Shown piece by piece: positions 10,417 through 21,126 of a stretch of DNA of 58,242 nucleotides. The notes beneath the pieces were generated by a model. The model searched no databases and was not told where the DNA came from. It saw only the letters and a program-made list of their open reading frames with translations. The DNA is from Seminavis robusta (Eukaryota; Bacillariophyta; Bacillariophyceae; Naviculales; Naviculaceae). The DNA is taken from NCBI GenBank assembly GCA_903772945.1, contig CAICTM010000584.1, positions 1-58,242 on the forward strand, read 5' to 3'. Position numbers and translations under genes: made by a program. Each line of letters begins with the position of its first letter. The stretch's first letter is position 1.

Positions 10417-13182
10417 ATGGATTCCTCTCCAGAAGACCTGTTTGATCGTCTAACACTAGATGAGAAGATCTCATTGCTTTCAGGCAAATCGATGTGGACT
10501 CTGACAGACATTAAAAGAGTCGGCTTGCCTTCTATTCGTGTCTCCGATGGACCACAAGGCGTCCGCAAAGCGGTTACTGAACTCACTGCCATTGAATCCT
10601 TTCCAGCCACATGCTTTCCTACTGCATGTTCCTTGGCATGTAGTTGGAATCGGACCTTGATAGAACAAGTTGGCAAGGCACTGGCCAAGGAATGCCGGCA
10701 GCAAGGTGTCCATATTTTGTTGGGACCTGGATTGAATCTGAAGAGGCATCCCTGCGGAGGGCGCAATTTTGAGTACTTTTCCGAAGACCCAGTTGTTAGT
10801 GGGCACATGGCTTCAGCCATGGTCAAGGGGATCCAGAGCAGCGGCCATGTTGGTGCCTGTATGAAACATGTTTGTGTCAATAACCAAGAATCGTGGAGAT
10901 TCCGGGTCAATGTCCTGGTTGATGAACGGACTTTGCGAGAGCTGTACCTGAAGGGATTCGAGTATGTGATTAAGAATGCCAATCCATGGACTCTTATGTG
11001 TGCCTACAATCAACTAAATGGAATCTACTGCAGTGAAAACGACTATTTGTTTCAGAAGGTGGTCCGAAACAAATGGGGATATGACGGACATGTTTTGACG
11101 GATTGGGGAGCCACCAATCGCAGAGTTGCTGGCATTGAGGCTGGTGTGGATTTAGAAATGCCAGGAACATTTGGCATCCACAACAAACTCATCAAGGATG
11201 CGTTGAAAGATGGAACACTTTCACAGGATAGATTTGATGAGGCTGTCCTGAGAAATCTTCGGCTCATCCATCGGGCAGTAAATGGAATGGAACATGGTGA
11301 CAATACAGGAGAAAATCAGCTGCCCTTTTCGGAAGATGAGCTGTTCTCCCAAAACCACGAAATGGCCTACCAGGCCGCCCTGGATTGTGTTGTTCTTCTT
11401 CAAAATGACGACAATATTCTGCCTCTCGCCTCCAAAAAGCAATCATCAGCTGGCACCAAGGTTACACTCATTGGTGACTTTTGTCAGGATCCTCGATATC
11501 AAGGCATGGGGAGCTCCAAGGTGAACTCAACCAAGGTGGACACTGTGTTGGAACAAATTTCGAAGCATACCGATCAGTATGTCTTCTCTCGCGGATACTG
11601 CAACGCCGATGATGAAGACGATGATAATGCGAGCAGCAGCATCTCTGGTTTCTTTGGCAAAAGCAAAAGCGATGAAGAAAAGGAAAGCAAGGAGCGCAGG
11701 GAAAGGATGATTGAACAAGCAGTGAATGATGCTAAAGGCTCCGAGGCAGTCATAATAATGGCGGGTGTGCCGGAAATTCATGAGTCGGAAGGGTTTGATC
11801 GAGAGCACATCAATTTGCCAGCACAGCACAATGAGCTCATTGATCGCATTTGTGAAGTCAACCCAAACGTCATTGTCGTTTTAAGCAACGGTGGGCCAGT
11901 GGCAATGCCATGGAAAGACAAGGTGAAAGGAATTGTGGAATGCTACTTGCTTGGACAAGCAGGTGCCAGGGCCCTTTTGGACATTATGTTTGGAGTTGCT
12001 TCGCCTAGCGGGAAGCTCACAGAAACCTTTCCATTGAGTCTGAAAGATGTCCCTTCCAATCGGTACTTCCCAGGAAACTCTCACACAGTTGAGTACCGTG
12101 AAGGGCTAAACATCGGCTACAGATACTATGACACCGCACAAGTGCCTGTCCTTTTTCCATTTGGCCATGGCCTCTCCTACACATCATTTGCATATGAGAA
12201 CTGTACGTGCAAGGTCGTAGACAAGTCAACAGAAGAAGGCAGGACTCCCCTGGTCCAGGTGGAATGTACAGTTATCAACAATGGATCACAGCCAGGTGCT
12301 GAGATTGTTCAACTTTATGTCCATCACAACAATCAATCCACAGAAAATCGGGTATATCATCCCGAGCAACAGCTTCAGGATTTTGCCAAGACAAAGGTTC
12401 TTGGGCCGGGTGAAGCTGAGAAGGTGGTTTTCCTCTTGACATCTGATGCTTTTTCTTTCTTCGACACTGGGGCATCTGAATTTGTCATGGAAGATGGAGC
12501 AGCCTACGAGGTTCGAATTGCATCATCAAGTCGAGACATCCGTTGGACAGGCACAGTCGCAAGTGGAGACATTGCACGTTCCCACAGGGCCACGACAAGT
12601 ATTAGCAAGCCTTCAAGCGATGCAGCATTGTGCCATCCTCCTCTAAAGGATGGGAAATCTCTACCAAGTCCTTTGGTTGTCAGTGATTCCACATTTCATG
12701 ATATGCTTGATAAGCATCCGTTTGACTTGATGCACTTGTCGTCTAAATCACTCCTGCAGCAGCATGTGCCAGGCCGTGGCGCGCCACAGCCTCTGCAGGT
12801 TGGGTCGGTCCCTGGCCTTCTCACGCAAGTTGCGGATCCCAATGCACGAGTGCTTCCTCACCACATTGATGTAATTCATCGAAATTCGTTCCTTTCAGAG
12901 ATTGAAAGGAATGGATGTTTTGGGAAACTCTTTGCTACCATTATCATGAATGCAATGGAAAAAGAAATGGAAGACCCAAATGATGTAAAGCAAAAGAAGA
13001 TGATCCGAGAAGTCGCAAGGAACCTTCCACTTCGTTGTCTCGCAACCTTTAGCAGAGGAAGCATGTCCTTTGACTTGCTTGATTCCTTGATAGCATTCTT
13101 CAACGGCCACTATGGCAGTTCCATGTCTCATTTCTCTGCCGGCACACAAAAGGCGGCCACAGGAGTTTTCATCAGGCGGTAG
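10417..13182 (+). CDS. Glycoside hydrolase family 3 (beta-glucosidase type)
   Basis: Intronless 921-aa ORF; the ATG follows an A-rich leader (GCAAAATGG). It contains a GH3 N-terminal barrel (about 10-300; GGRNFEYFSEDP, KHVCVNNQE), with the catalytic nucleophile Asp229 in VLTDWGA. The GH3 C-terminal domain (about 330-590) has ESEGFDREHINLP, where Glu456-458 includes the probable acid/base. A fibronectin-III-like domain (about 600-710) follows. The last 180 residues include a helical block (NLPLRCLATFSRG...LIAFFNGHYG) like the tail of bacterial BglB-type GH3 enzymes. There is no signal peptide, so it probably acts in the cytosol on beta-linked oligosaccharides; the exact substrate is unknown. 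An acidic and then Lys/Glu-rich insertion (DDEDDDNASSS..., about 395-430) lies within the C-terminal domain. The intronless form and bacterial-like tail suggest, but do not prove, gene transfer. Confidence 0.93.
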   Translation: MDSSPEDLFDRLTLDEKISLLSGKSMWTLTDIKRVGLPSIRVSDGPQGVRKAVTELTAIESFPATCFPTACSLACSWNRTLIEQVGKALAKECRQQGVHILLGPGLNLKRHPCGGRNFEYFSEDPVVSGHMASAMVKGIQSSGHVGACMKHVCVNNQESWRFRVNVLVDERTLRELYLKGFEYVIKNANPWTLMCAYNQLNGIYCSENDYLFQKVVRNKWGYDGHVLTDWGATNRRVAGIEAGVDLEMPGTFGIHNKLIKDALKDGTLSQDRFDEAVLRNLRLIHRAVNGMEHGDNTGENQLPFSEDELFSQNHEMAYQAALDCVVLLQNDDNILPLASKKQSSAGTKVTLIGDFCQDPRYQGMGSSKVNSTKVDTVLEQISKHTDQYVFSRGYCNADDEDDDNASSSISGFFGKSKSDEEKESKERRERMIEQAVNDAKGSEAVIIMAGVPEIHESEGFDREHINLPAQHNELIDRICEVNPNVIVVLSNGGPVAMPWKDKVKGIVECYLLGQAGARALLDIMFGVASPSGKLTETFPLSLKDVPSNRYFPGNSHTVEYREGLNIGYRYYDTAQVPVLFPFGHGLSYTSFAYENCTCKVVDKSTEEGRTPLVQVECTVINNGSQPGAEIVQLYVHHNNQSTENRVYHPEQQLQDFAKTKVLGPGEAEKVVFLLTSDAFSFFDTGASEFVMEDGAAYEVRIASSSRDIRWTGTVASGDIARSHRATTSISKPSSDAALCHPPLKDGKSLPSPLVVSDSTFHDMLDKHPFDLMHLSSKSLLQQHVPGRGAPQPLQVGSVPGLLTQVADPNARVLPHHIDVIHRNSFLSEIERNGCFGKLFATIIMNAMEKEMEDPNDVKQKKMIREVARNLPLRCLATFSRGSMSFDLLDSLIAFFNGHYGSSMSHFSAGTQKAATGVFIRR

Positions 13183-14950
13183 CCAGCAAAACAAACCCTA
13201 TTTTAAAACATAGATCTGCATTATTTCTCAGTGATGGCGCTGTAGCTTTTGCACTCGAGCGTCCGTGAACAATCATCCACGTTCGCTTAATTGGCTCGTG
13301 GATCCAGGAACAATAACACTCAACTCGTGAAAGTTCAAATGCAGTCATCTATCGTATTACAAAGGGAGGTAGCACACGCAAACGCTACGGTACCTCCTGA
13401 GCTTTTCTAGGTGCTCTGACAGCGGCTACCTGTAGTTTTACGTGAGCGAGACATGGTTTTCATCGGATCCAAGTCTGGGTAGGTAAAGGATCCCCCATCT
13501 TTGGATGGAGCGCTCATACTAAAGACAAACACAACCCCAAAACAACCACACCCTTCCGTACTCAGAGTTCAACCATGAAAACAACGACAGCATTCCAATC
13601 GTCTGTGTGTTTTGCGTCACCTCCAGCTACGTGCACCACCCACAGCGCTGCGGTACCGGTACCGAACCCAGACAGCCTACTAGTACGCACAAGAACGATC
13701 TCAAATTCCGGTACCAAACGCCGTGGCAGTCTGCGGGAAGTTAACTGTTTGAGACGATCCAAGATGGTCACAAGCCGCTGGCTATGGCAATACGATCGAG
13801 CACGCCGCAGAGACTCGAGCCCTGGGATGCCACCGACTCCGAAGAGGATGCGCCCAATGAAGTAGCGAATTGGGGCAAATGTGGTGATAAATGTTTTCAG
13901 TGGGCAGGATGAAACGAGCAGATGAACAACAAACGAGCTACTTTGTGATTCATCAGTTCAGTTTCAGCCAACGACGGGCTGTACCGTATTGAACAAGCCC
14001 GTGAAGAGAAATCTCTCGTCACGAGCCCGTGGATCACACACAAGTAAGTGCATCGATACCACACCACGTCGGTGCCAGCCAGATGGCTTACCCATGAACG
14101 GTTTAGCGCAAATCAGTAACTTACGGTAGCGCATCTCTTCGTATTCCTGGCCCGTTCGATGACAGTTCGTGCACAACTTCTATGCCACGCTTTCATTCTT
14201 CATCTTTGCCGTACCGGTACGGTACGGTATGGCTAAACCGAAGAAGCTCTCGCTAGAAAATTTGTAGGATTCGATTCTTGCCCACAGCGCATCCATCTCG
14301 TGATGCCCCCGACAGAAAGGATAATGCGTGGTATATGGAAATACTGGTACTCTGACTTGTTTACGTGGCGCATCTCTCTTTCATCTTGGCAAGCTCGGGT
14401 GCATGCATATTATACAAGTGTAGCTTCTTTTCGTCCAAGGCAGAGTAAAGCGTCAGAGGTCCCTCTCAGAAGTTTGCAGATACCAGCTAGAGGATACGCC
14501 TCGCAGCCCCTCCTTCCTCATCAAACGAGCCCCACCTGCTAACTAAGCAGCCATCACAAACCTGAAGCTCCCAACTAACTAGATCGCCACCAACTAAAGA
14601 AGCAGCCGCGTATCCTGGAAACGCCCCGGCCCTACAAAACAAACAACCCCGCACGGAAAGGGCCACAACCAGCAAGCTCGTGCCGTTGTCTAACTGTAGC
14701 CCATTCCCGTACCTTGGCCCAGGACCCAGGTTATAAACAATGAACGCTTGGGGTGGCAACAAATAATCACAAACACATCCATGACACAAAACGAAGAGGC
14801 ACGGCCAAGAGAAAATTATAGTGTTGACCGTCGCTCCAATGCTTCATCTAAACGCTCCAATAGAGTTCTAGGAAAGAAGTATATTCGGGCATGCCCCACT
14901 GCAGATCATACCGTAGCCACCAAGAAATATATTGCAACCCAAAACGCACT
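13183..14950. other. Intergenic with one doubtful ORF
   Basis: No gene is firmly supported. An ATG at 13575, after an A/C-rich leader, opens 96 codons (MKTTTAFQSSVCFAS...). A different frame at about 13784-13911 reads as a plausible acidic tail (WDATDSEEDAPNEVANWG). A splice or a frameshift between about 13690 and 13780 could join them, but I cannot fix the sites. The rest has short ORFs only and GTAC-rich patches near 14210-14230. Confidence 0.4.
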
Positions 14951-15949
14951 TCAAATCTCAACCCTGGAAGTACTCGCTGCCGAGGTTCCTGATGAATTGT
15001 TGTTGTTTCCTCCACCGCCACTTTTATTTTTCAAAACGACAAACTTTTGACTCAATCCCCAGTCTGACATGGCGCCACTGGCACCCAGGAATCCCACGGC
15101 AAACACCGGAGTCAATATAGCCGCTCCAATGGGACCACCCACCAACAGGCCTAACGTGAGCCCCACAGCGGCAGATCCGCCCGTTCCAATGGCCAGTAGT
15201 CGATTGTTTTTGCCTCTCATTTTCCCCTTTACAGAGCTCGCCTTTTTCTTGAACACTGCCGCTTCTTCCAATGCTTCCTGTGATTTTTGATGCAACCGAT
15301 CGGCATCTTCCATATTGGACAATTGATTCTGCATATTCTCATGCATCTGATCTTTGACCCGTGCCACTTCTGCCATTAATGCATCCACCTTTTCGGAGTA
15401 TTTGATGCGTGTGTCATTGTCGACTTCCGTCATGAGAATGTAGGCAGCAGAGCCAGCTTCCATAGTCCCCCATTTCTGAGCGAGTCCTTGGCAGCATGCC
15501 TGGAGATTTTGTTTGCGTTTTTCGAGTCGCCATTTGCTCTTGACGTGCCCTTTGGCCGTCTCAAAGTGTTCGTCCAAAGCTTCAATGGCAATAAATTTGG
15601 GGTAGTCCGGGGTAGTGCAAACAATGTAAATGCCGCCTTTGAGACCCTTGATGAACCAGTTTCCCAATGACGCATCTTCGTAGTAGGTCATGAAGCTTTC
15701 CTACAGAATAATCAAAAATGGAACGAAAACCATATGAGTACAACCAACGCAAACAATCAATGAGCACATAGCCACCGCATAATACAGCAAGGAACAGACC
15801 TCCTCCACATCGCTCAGGTGGCTCGTGACAAAATTCAGATGGGCTTTGTCGTCGAGTTGGGTACAGAAAGAAGCTTCTAGGACAAACTTCTTCTTTTCGT
15901 CAAGGGTGGCAATGGCCACAAACGGAAGTAAGGGGCGAGAATCGTCCAT
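14951..15949 (-). CDS. Longin-domain R-SNARE-like (VAMP-type) protein
   Basis: Exons 15949-15800 and 15700-14951 (99-nt intron) encode 299 aa. Residues 1-115 resemble a longin domain (FVAIATLDEKKKFVLEASF, YIVCTTPDYPKFIAIEAL). Residues about 150-215 form a SNARE coiled coil (KVDALMAEVARVKDQMHENM...). A hydrophobic region of about 40 residues follows (218-256), long enough for two short passes. A 43-residue Gly/Asn/Ser-rich tail comes after it, unlike classical tail-anchored VAMPs. Aligned with VAMP, the zero-layer Arg is replaced by Asn179 (QLSNMEDADRL). The likely role is vesicle fusion or trafficking; the exact compartment is unknown. It is transcribed divergently from the cyclophilin-like gene, and a long AAAC repeat sits in its 5' leader. 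Confidence 0.8.
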
Positions 15950-16472
15950 GTTGATCGGTTTGTTTGTTTGTTTGTTTGTTTGTTTGTTTGTTTGTTTGTT
16001 TGTTTGTTTGTTGTAGTTGCTGCTGGTGTTGTTGTTGGTGGTGGTGCTGTCGAGTTGTGGGGATTAAGTTCTACAAGACACACGAGCTTTAGAATTCAGA
16101 AGAGGACAAGCATCGACGTCTCGGGTGGTTTAGTCACACCCGCAAATCCACGAAGCCAAAATTTCCAGGCAAGATCAAACACACATCCGACTGGGAGACT
16201 GCGAGAGAACAGGTCACAAAAAGTGCTGTTTGACAGCTCTCATGGCTTTAAATCACTTGCGCGAGTGAAAATTGACCGTAAATGAACGCGAGCCCAGGCA
16301 AACGATGCAGGTGCCTAGGAGTCCTCTCACAAAATTGTTGGCGATGGGCACTTGTTGATTGAGACGTCGACCCTTCCAGGCTTGACGGAACCAAACCAAT
16401 CACCACGACAACATTCAGCGGAAACAACAACTACAAGAGATTTCTATCTATTGACTATAGAACAATATCATC
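15950..16472. promoter_or_regulatory. Shared divergent promoter region
   Basis: This 523-bp gap separates the start codons of the minus-strand SNARE-like gene and the plus-strand cyclophilin-like gene. Both promoters and leaders must fit here. No convincing TATA box was found. Identification rests on geometry only. Confidence 0.5.
15958..16012. repeat. (GTTT)n microsatellite
   Basis: About 13 uninterrupted TTTG units. On the minus strand this is an (AAAC)n run ending nine bases before the SNARE-like ATG at 15949, so it should lie in that gene's 5' UTR. Length is likely to vary between individuals. Confidence 0.95.
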
Positions 16473-17549
16473 ATGCTGAACCAAGGCAATACGTTACCAG
16501 GAACCGTCAACTCTCCACGGAGAAAATCGGGCTCTGCCAGTGACTTTATATCCGACGACCGCTTCTGGGTATTGCTGTGTTTCGTGGCCATTCTGATCCC
16601 ATGGGCTCCCTACCATCTAAGTTATCTTCCGCATCTAAACTATGTTCGAAACGACATTGCTCAAATGCAGTCGGATCAGAAGCGCCTATTGCTGGATCTT
16701 CAAAAGACGACCAAAAAGGTGCAAAAGCTCAACATTGAATCCAGTACATTGGAAGAGGAGAACAATGCCCTGTTGTTCGACTTGAGAGATCACGGGGACA
16801 ATGTGGATACGGAGACGAACAAATACAGAGAAGGTGAAGAAATGGAAGAATTGTTGCTCAAGAAGATTGATACTCTACAAGGAGCAATCCAAACACGAAG
16901 TGAACAAGCAGTCAAGAAAACGTAAGTTACCGTAGCGCCACACCAACAATCTATCCATCCAAGTACCGTCATGATGAATCGCGTCGATAATCTCATTGCT
17001 CTATTGTAAACTGCCCTCTTCTTTTTATTAAATTTCTCGAATTGTAGCTTTGGAGAAGGTCCCTTTCGAATCAAGGTGACGTTGGCATCGGAACCGGTCA
17101 ACGAATTCTTTATCTTAGAAACCGCGCCATTGGATGTCATGCCCCATGCAGTCTATCACTTTATGAAGATGGTGCAGAATCAACTCTGGGATGGACTCTC
17201 CATGGTCAGTCGATCGAGTGAACCCATCTTGCAAGCCACGCCTCTGAATGCAAACAGCAACTCCTGGGAAGATAAGCGATTCGAGGATGCCAATGTGACC
17301 CACATGGCCTTTACCGAGTATTCGTTCGATTACCCTCCCAAAAAGTATACGCTCGCCTTTGCGGGACGTCCAGGAGGTCCCGACTGGTATGTCAACATGG
17401 AAGATCTCAAAGATGAGTCGGAAGAAGGTGAATCTTGTTTTGGGATTGTGGTGGAGGGATTTGATGTGTTGGACCGCTTCATGGGGAGAACGGGACGCTG
17501 GAAGAAACATCATCAAGTAGCCATTGTTTCCATTGACATTATGGCCTGA
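16473..17549 (+). CDS. Membrane-anchored cyclophilin-like domain protein
   Basis: Exons 16473-16921 and 17048-17549 (126-nt intron, donor GTAAGT, acceptor TTGTAG) encode 316 aa. A short basic N-terminus is followed by one hydrophobic segment (FWVLLCFVAILIPWAPYHL, about 31-49). A coiled coil then runs to about residue 145. The C-terminal half resembles a cyclophilin/PPIase fold: FRIKVTLASEP, ETAPLDVMPHAVYHFMKMV and FGIVVEGFDVLDRFM match conserved core strands. The usual catalytic Arg-Phe/GGD motif is not clear (LSMVSRSSEPILQATP), so activity may be lost. It probably sits in the endomembrane system as a type II protein. This architecture is, from general knowledge, common in diatoms, with no known role. 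Confidence 0.75.
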
Positions 17550-17810
17550 TCACTTACTACCAGTACCAGTAGCCCAAAACAAAATAGAGACGCAGGTTAC
17601 GTACATACATAGATCCATCCGCCGTAGCTACCAGGTACTGACGACATCAATGCGGAACAAGAAGACCGCTGCTAGTCTGAAAAAAGAACCTCATTCAAGC
17701 AGTCACAAATGTCCATCAAATTTCTGCTCTCTACTAGCTATCAGATGTAATATGCTCTAACTGCTCTAGCTGCATGCTGCCCATTCACTTCTTCGTGGCT
17801 GGCATATATA
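17550..17810. other. Convergent 3' intergenic
   Basis: 3' ends of the cyclophilin-like gene (+) and the FOXRED1-like gene (-). No gene and no recognised terminator structure. Confidence 0.5.
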
Positions 17811-19226
17811 TTATACAATACCCGTCTCCAGATACGGTTCGTCGGCGACCAATCGGTCAAAGCCAAAGGCTGAAAGATCCATGGTTCGAAACTCGCCATG
17901 CACCAGCAGTTCCGTCACGGCATTTCCCGCCGCCGGGGACATTTGCAGTCCATGTCCCGAAAAGCCGCCCGCACAAATAAGGTTGGTAAAGTTTGGATGA
18001 TACCCAATGATTCCATTTTGATCGAGATAGTTGTAGTCGTAAAATCCACTCCAGGCACTCTTGACCTTGAGTTCGTTAAAGGCGGGAACTCGATGGGCCA
18101 ACGTTGGCCAAATGACTTCTTCAAACAAATCATGATCCACCGTCTCCAATGATTCATCATCGGAAAAGGAGTGATCCAAATGCGCCAACGGCGAGACGCC
18201 ACAAATAAAGTGTCCTGGAGAGGATCCTTCGGATCGAAAGTAGACACCGGCAGGATCAACCGTGAGTGGAGTTGTTTCGTCTGGCATGGGATGAGAAAAG
18301 GACTGTTTTGCAGGGCAGTGAATGTAGAAAATGCATCGTTTTCGTCGTTCAATGGGGATAAGATCTAGAATTGCTTCTTGTTGGGGTTCTGACAAGAGAG
18401 CAGCATTGGGCAGACAAATTGTCTGTTCCACAAACTCTCTGCTCCACGCTCCTGTCGTGTTGATGAGTGCCTCCAATCCTTTGATTTCTTCAATGTCATT
18501 GTTGTCTTTCTTTCCATGTCTTAGATGGATGGACTCGACTCTCAAGAGAGGGTCACTGCTGCTGCTGCTTCCCGTGTCAGAACAGTTGACAGCATCCACT
18601 TGTCCTTCTACAAAGAGCACATTTTGTGAAATGGCCTCTCTCTTCATGCATTGCATAAATCCCCAAGGGTCAAAGTATCCCTCTTTTGTGTGTTGGTCTT
18701 TGTGAGAATAAGTGCCCCCTACCAAATCTTCTGTATTGAGCCATGGATATAGATCTGTGAGTTTTTGCTGATCAGCCATGTGAATCCAATCCACACCACA
18801 GGATCGTTGCGTCTCATTGTTGGTCTTTAGAATGGCCTCTTGGTCGGTGTTTTCTGCCAAAAAAAGGTATCCATGTGGCTTGAAGGCAATCATTTCTCGT
18901 TGGTCGTCATCGCCATCTCCTGCTTCTTGAGCTAGACGCTTTTGCTGCTCACAAACCGTGTAGTCCAACAAAAACTCGGACGAGTATTTGGACATGAGGA
19001 TATTCTCTGGCAAACTGAATTGTTGTCGAACTCCACCAGCACTCAAAAGAGCCGAACAGTACTTGTATGAGGCATCTCGTTCGATAATAACAACCTTGTT
19101 ACCCAAGCCTTGTCGACCCAAATGAACCGCCGTCGCCAAACCCATCACGCCGCCTCCACAAATGGCAATGGAACGACCTGCCAGCAACTGACGGCCAATG
19201 GGAGCGGCGGCTGCGGAAGTTGCCAT
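17811..19226 (-). CDS. FAD-dependent oxidoreductase, FOXRED1-like
   Basis: Intronless, 471 aa. It has an N-terminal Rossmann FAD motif (CGGGVMGLATAVHLG, about 23-38) and the DAO/sarcosine-oxidase fold. Several blocks resemble FOXRED1 rather than generic DAO enzymes: AGGVRQQFSLPENILMSKYS, YPWLNTEDLVGGTYS and EGYFDPWGFMQCMKREA. The C-terminal flavin-binding block is GGFSGHGLQMSPAAGNAVTE. Human FOXRED1 (486 aa) is a mitochondrial complex I assembly factor. The N-terminus here (MATSAAAAPIGRQLLAGR) is short and could be a weak mitochondrial presequence. The orthology is my reading of motifs, so a related amine oxidase cannot be excluded. Confidence 0.82.
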   Translation of the reverse strand: MATSAAAAPIGRQLLAGRSIAICGGGVMGLATAVHLGRQGLGNKVVIIERDASYKYCSALLSAGGVRQQFSLPENILMSKYSSEFLLDYTVCEQQKRLAQEAGDGDDDQREMIAFKPHGYLFLAENTDQEAILKTNNETQRSCGVDWIHMADQQKLTDLYPWLNTEDLVGGTYSHKDQHTKEGYFDPWGFMQCMKREAISQNVLFVEGQVDAVNCSDTGSSSSSDPLLRVESIHLRHGKKDNNDIEEIKGLEALINTTGAWSREFVEQTICLPNAALLSEPQQEAILDLIPIERRKRCIFYIHCPAKQSFSHPMPDETTPLTVDPAGVYFRSEGSSPGHFICGVSPLAHLDHSFSDDESLETVDHDLFEEVIWPTLAHRVPAFNELKVKSAWSGFYDYNYLDQNGIIGYHPNFTNLICAGGFSGHGLQMSPAAGNAVTELLVHGEFRTMDLSAFGFDRLVADEPYLETGIV

Positions 19227-19582
19227 GATGATGCGTAATGTAATTTGCTACTCAATAATAATAAGTGTTTGTGGATGAATCCAAAGCTCACATTGTAGAT
19301 AAACACGGAGTACGTCGAGTGAGAAAAGACATCGTCATGAGATGATGACAAAAGATCCTTCAGAAGGACAAAGCGAACTCGGAACTCAGCAACATCGTGA
19401 CATCATGGCATCATTCGTGTGCCTGTCCTAGCTAGTTTCTTAAAACTGCAAAATGCTAGAGGAAAGATTTCAGGTGCTTTCACCAAGCATAACTATTAGT
19501 AGTAACCACCAGAGTTATCTAGGTTTGCGCCCTGCCATCCACCCGCTTCATCCATCATTCACCCTTTATAATCCATCCAAGT

Positions 19583-20510
19583 TCAGTTGCGAGAGAGAAT
19601 CATGCCAAGGATTGCCATGCCGGCAGCACCTGCACCCATGCCTAATCCATCCACAAACGTACTCCATCCACTGATATCCGCCTTCTTCTTGGCGCGTTCT
19701 TTCTCCAACTCTTCTAAAAGCTCGGCTGCCATCTGATGCTTGATATCTTGCACTCTCTCTGGTTGGACTAGGGTCGCCTCGAGGTCATCGAGAAACTCCA
19801 GCAAGGTCGGGGCGGGATCATGGACTACGTTTTCTTGATCATCGAGATTGTCCATTCGTTCATAGAACATCAACTTGGGAGGACTGTACTCTGGTCCCAA
19901 GCAGGCGAAAGAGCGCACAAAGTCTTCCCGTGCTTGCACACTGGTGGCCAATTTGAGCCGGAGGCCCTGGGAGACCTTGTTGACCAGAATGCCAAACGGA
20001 ATTGACTTGTCGGGCAAGGCATCCAGAACTAACCGAATGGTGGCCATGTCCGATGCACGCACACGGCCCGATTCGGTAGTGACAACAAAAACCAACTTGA
20101 TCAAGCCACCCTTGTCCTGCTGAAATGCCAGTTTGATCTCCTCTGCAGCTAGCTTGCGGTTTTCCAGGTCATCCAGCCCGGGGGTGTCGCCATAGATAAC
20201 TGTGTCGTCGGAGGCCTGGTACAGTTGTAATCTCCGCGTCAAGCCAGTGCCGATGCTCACACCAGACTCAAACTGGACACTGCCAATGATGGCATTGAGC
20301 AGAGTGGACTTGCCAACACCTGGGTTGCCTATAAAAAGAGTGTAGGTTGGAAGCTGCCGTGTACATCAACCATAAGCGGTGTGGCCTGCATTGCGATGAT
20401 ACATACATTGATTCATTCACTAACTTCGAACATAAAGACGCTGCTTACCTTCATTTTGGTTTGGATACGAAGAATTGTGAAATGATATCAGGGCTGTTTG
20501 GGATTGCTTT
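19583..20510 (-). CDS. AIG1/GIMAP-like GTPase with hydrophobic tail (5' end unresolved)
   Basis: The main exon, 20328-19583, encodes 248 residues. The Walker A motif GNPGVGKSTLLNA starts right at a TTTTTATAG acceptor. DTPGLDD (G3) and VNKVSQ (G4) follow, then a charged helix and a C-terminal hydrophobic segment (GMGAGAAGMAILGMIL) likely to anchor it in a membrane. A GTAAGC donor at 20448 joins an upstream exon in phase (120-nt intron). Its frame is open back to about 20510, where CTAG could be another acceptor. No in-frame ATG exists there, so at least one more 5' exon lies further upstream, unlocated. The family is called from the spacing of G motifs; a septin-like or TRAFAC relative is possible. 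Confidence 0.65.
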
Positions 20511-21126
20511 GGGCTCCTTGCATATTTCGTGTGGCTAGTATATTAGGATTTCCACGGGGCAGATCTGGGAAGCACGGATCACCGACACGACACAAGAAAG
20601 ATATCATACTTTGGCTTCTTAGCATGTCATGATTCGAGGCTAAAGGCAGGGATGACATCTGGCAAACCACCACAACACGATGATCGAAACAGTGTAAGGA
20701 AGCCCACTGTACCGTATCTAGATAGCCAGCTGTGGGTATTATTCTAAACAGATGGAAGTGAAATGGTTTCAAAAGAAAGACCTCGCCGGTCCAGGAATCC
20801 TTCTGAATAACGACGAAAGGCTTGATTCTTGCTACTAGGAGCTAGTAGCAAATATGCTTTAGTAGGTGTACGGCATCCATCAAGGCCAGTGTGAATCACG
20901 GGGTCAGTGCGCCCATCCATCATCAACGGCAGGCTTTTGCCATCAACACTTGGCGACACGCTGCATCACAAAGACGAGCAGTTGCCTGACGGGTCTTTCC
21001 TGGTGACAACAAAGTTTTCTCGTTCTAAGCGTGACGTAACCCAATGCTGCTTCATCCTGACCTTTTTTGCCAGTATTTTCGTGTTGCCTATTTTCAACCT
21101 ATATTCCAATCCATTCCTAACACTAC
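20511..21126. other. Intergenic, probably holding the missing GTPase 5' exon
   Basis: Both neighbours are on the minus strand, so this holds the promoter and unlocated first exon(s) of the GTPase gene plus the 3' UTR of the SET gene. Short ORFs on both strands have no recognisable features. Confidence 0.4.

Noticed and set aside
10350..10982. 210-codon minus-strand ORF
   Set aside because: Antisense shadow of the GH3 N-terminal domain.
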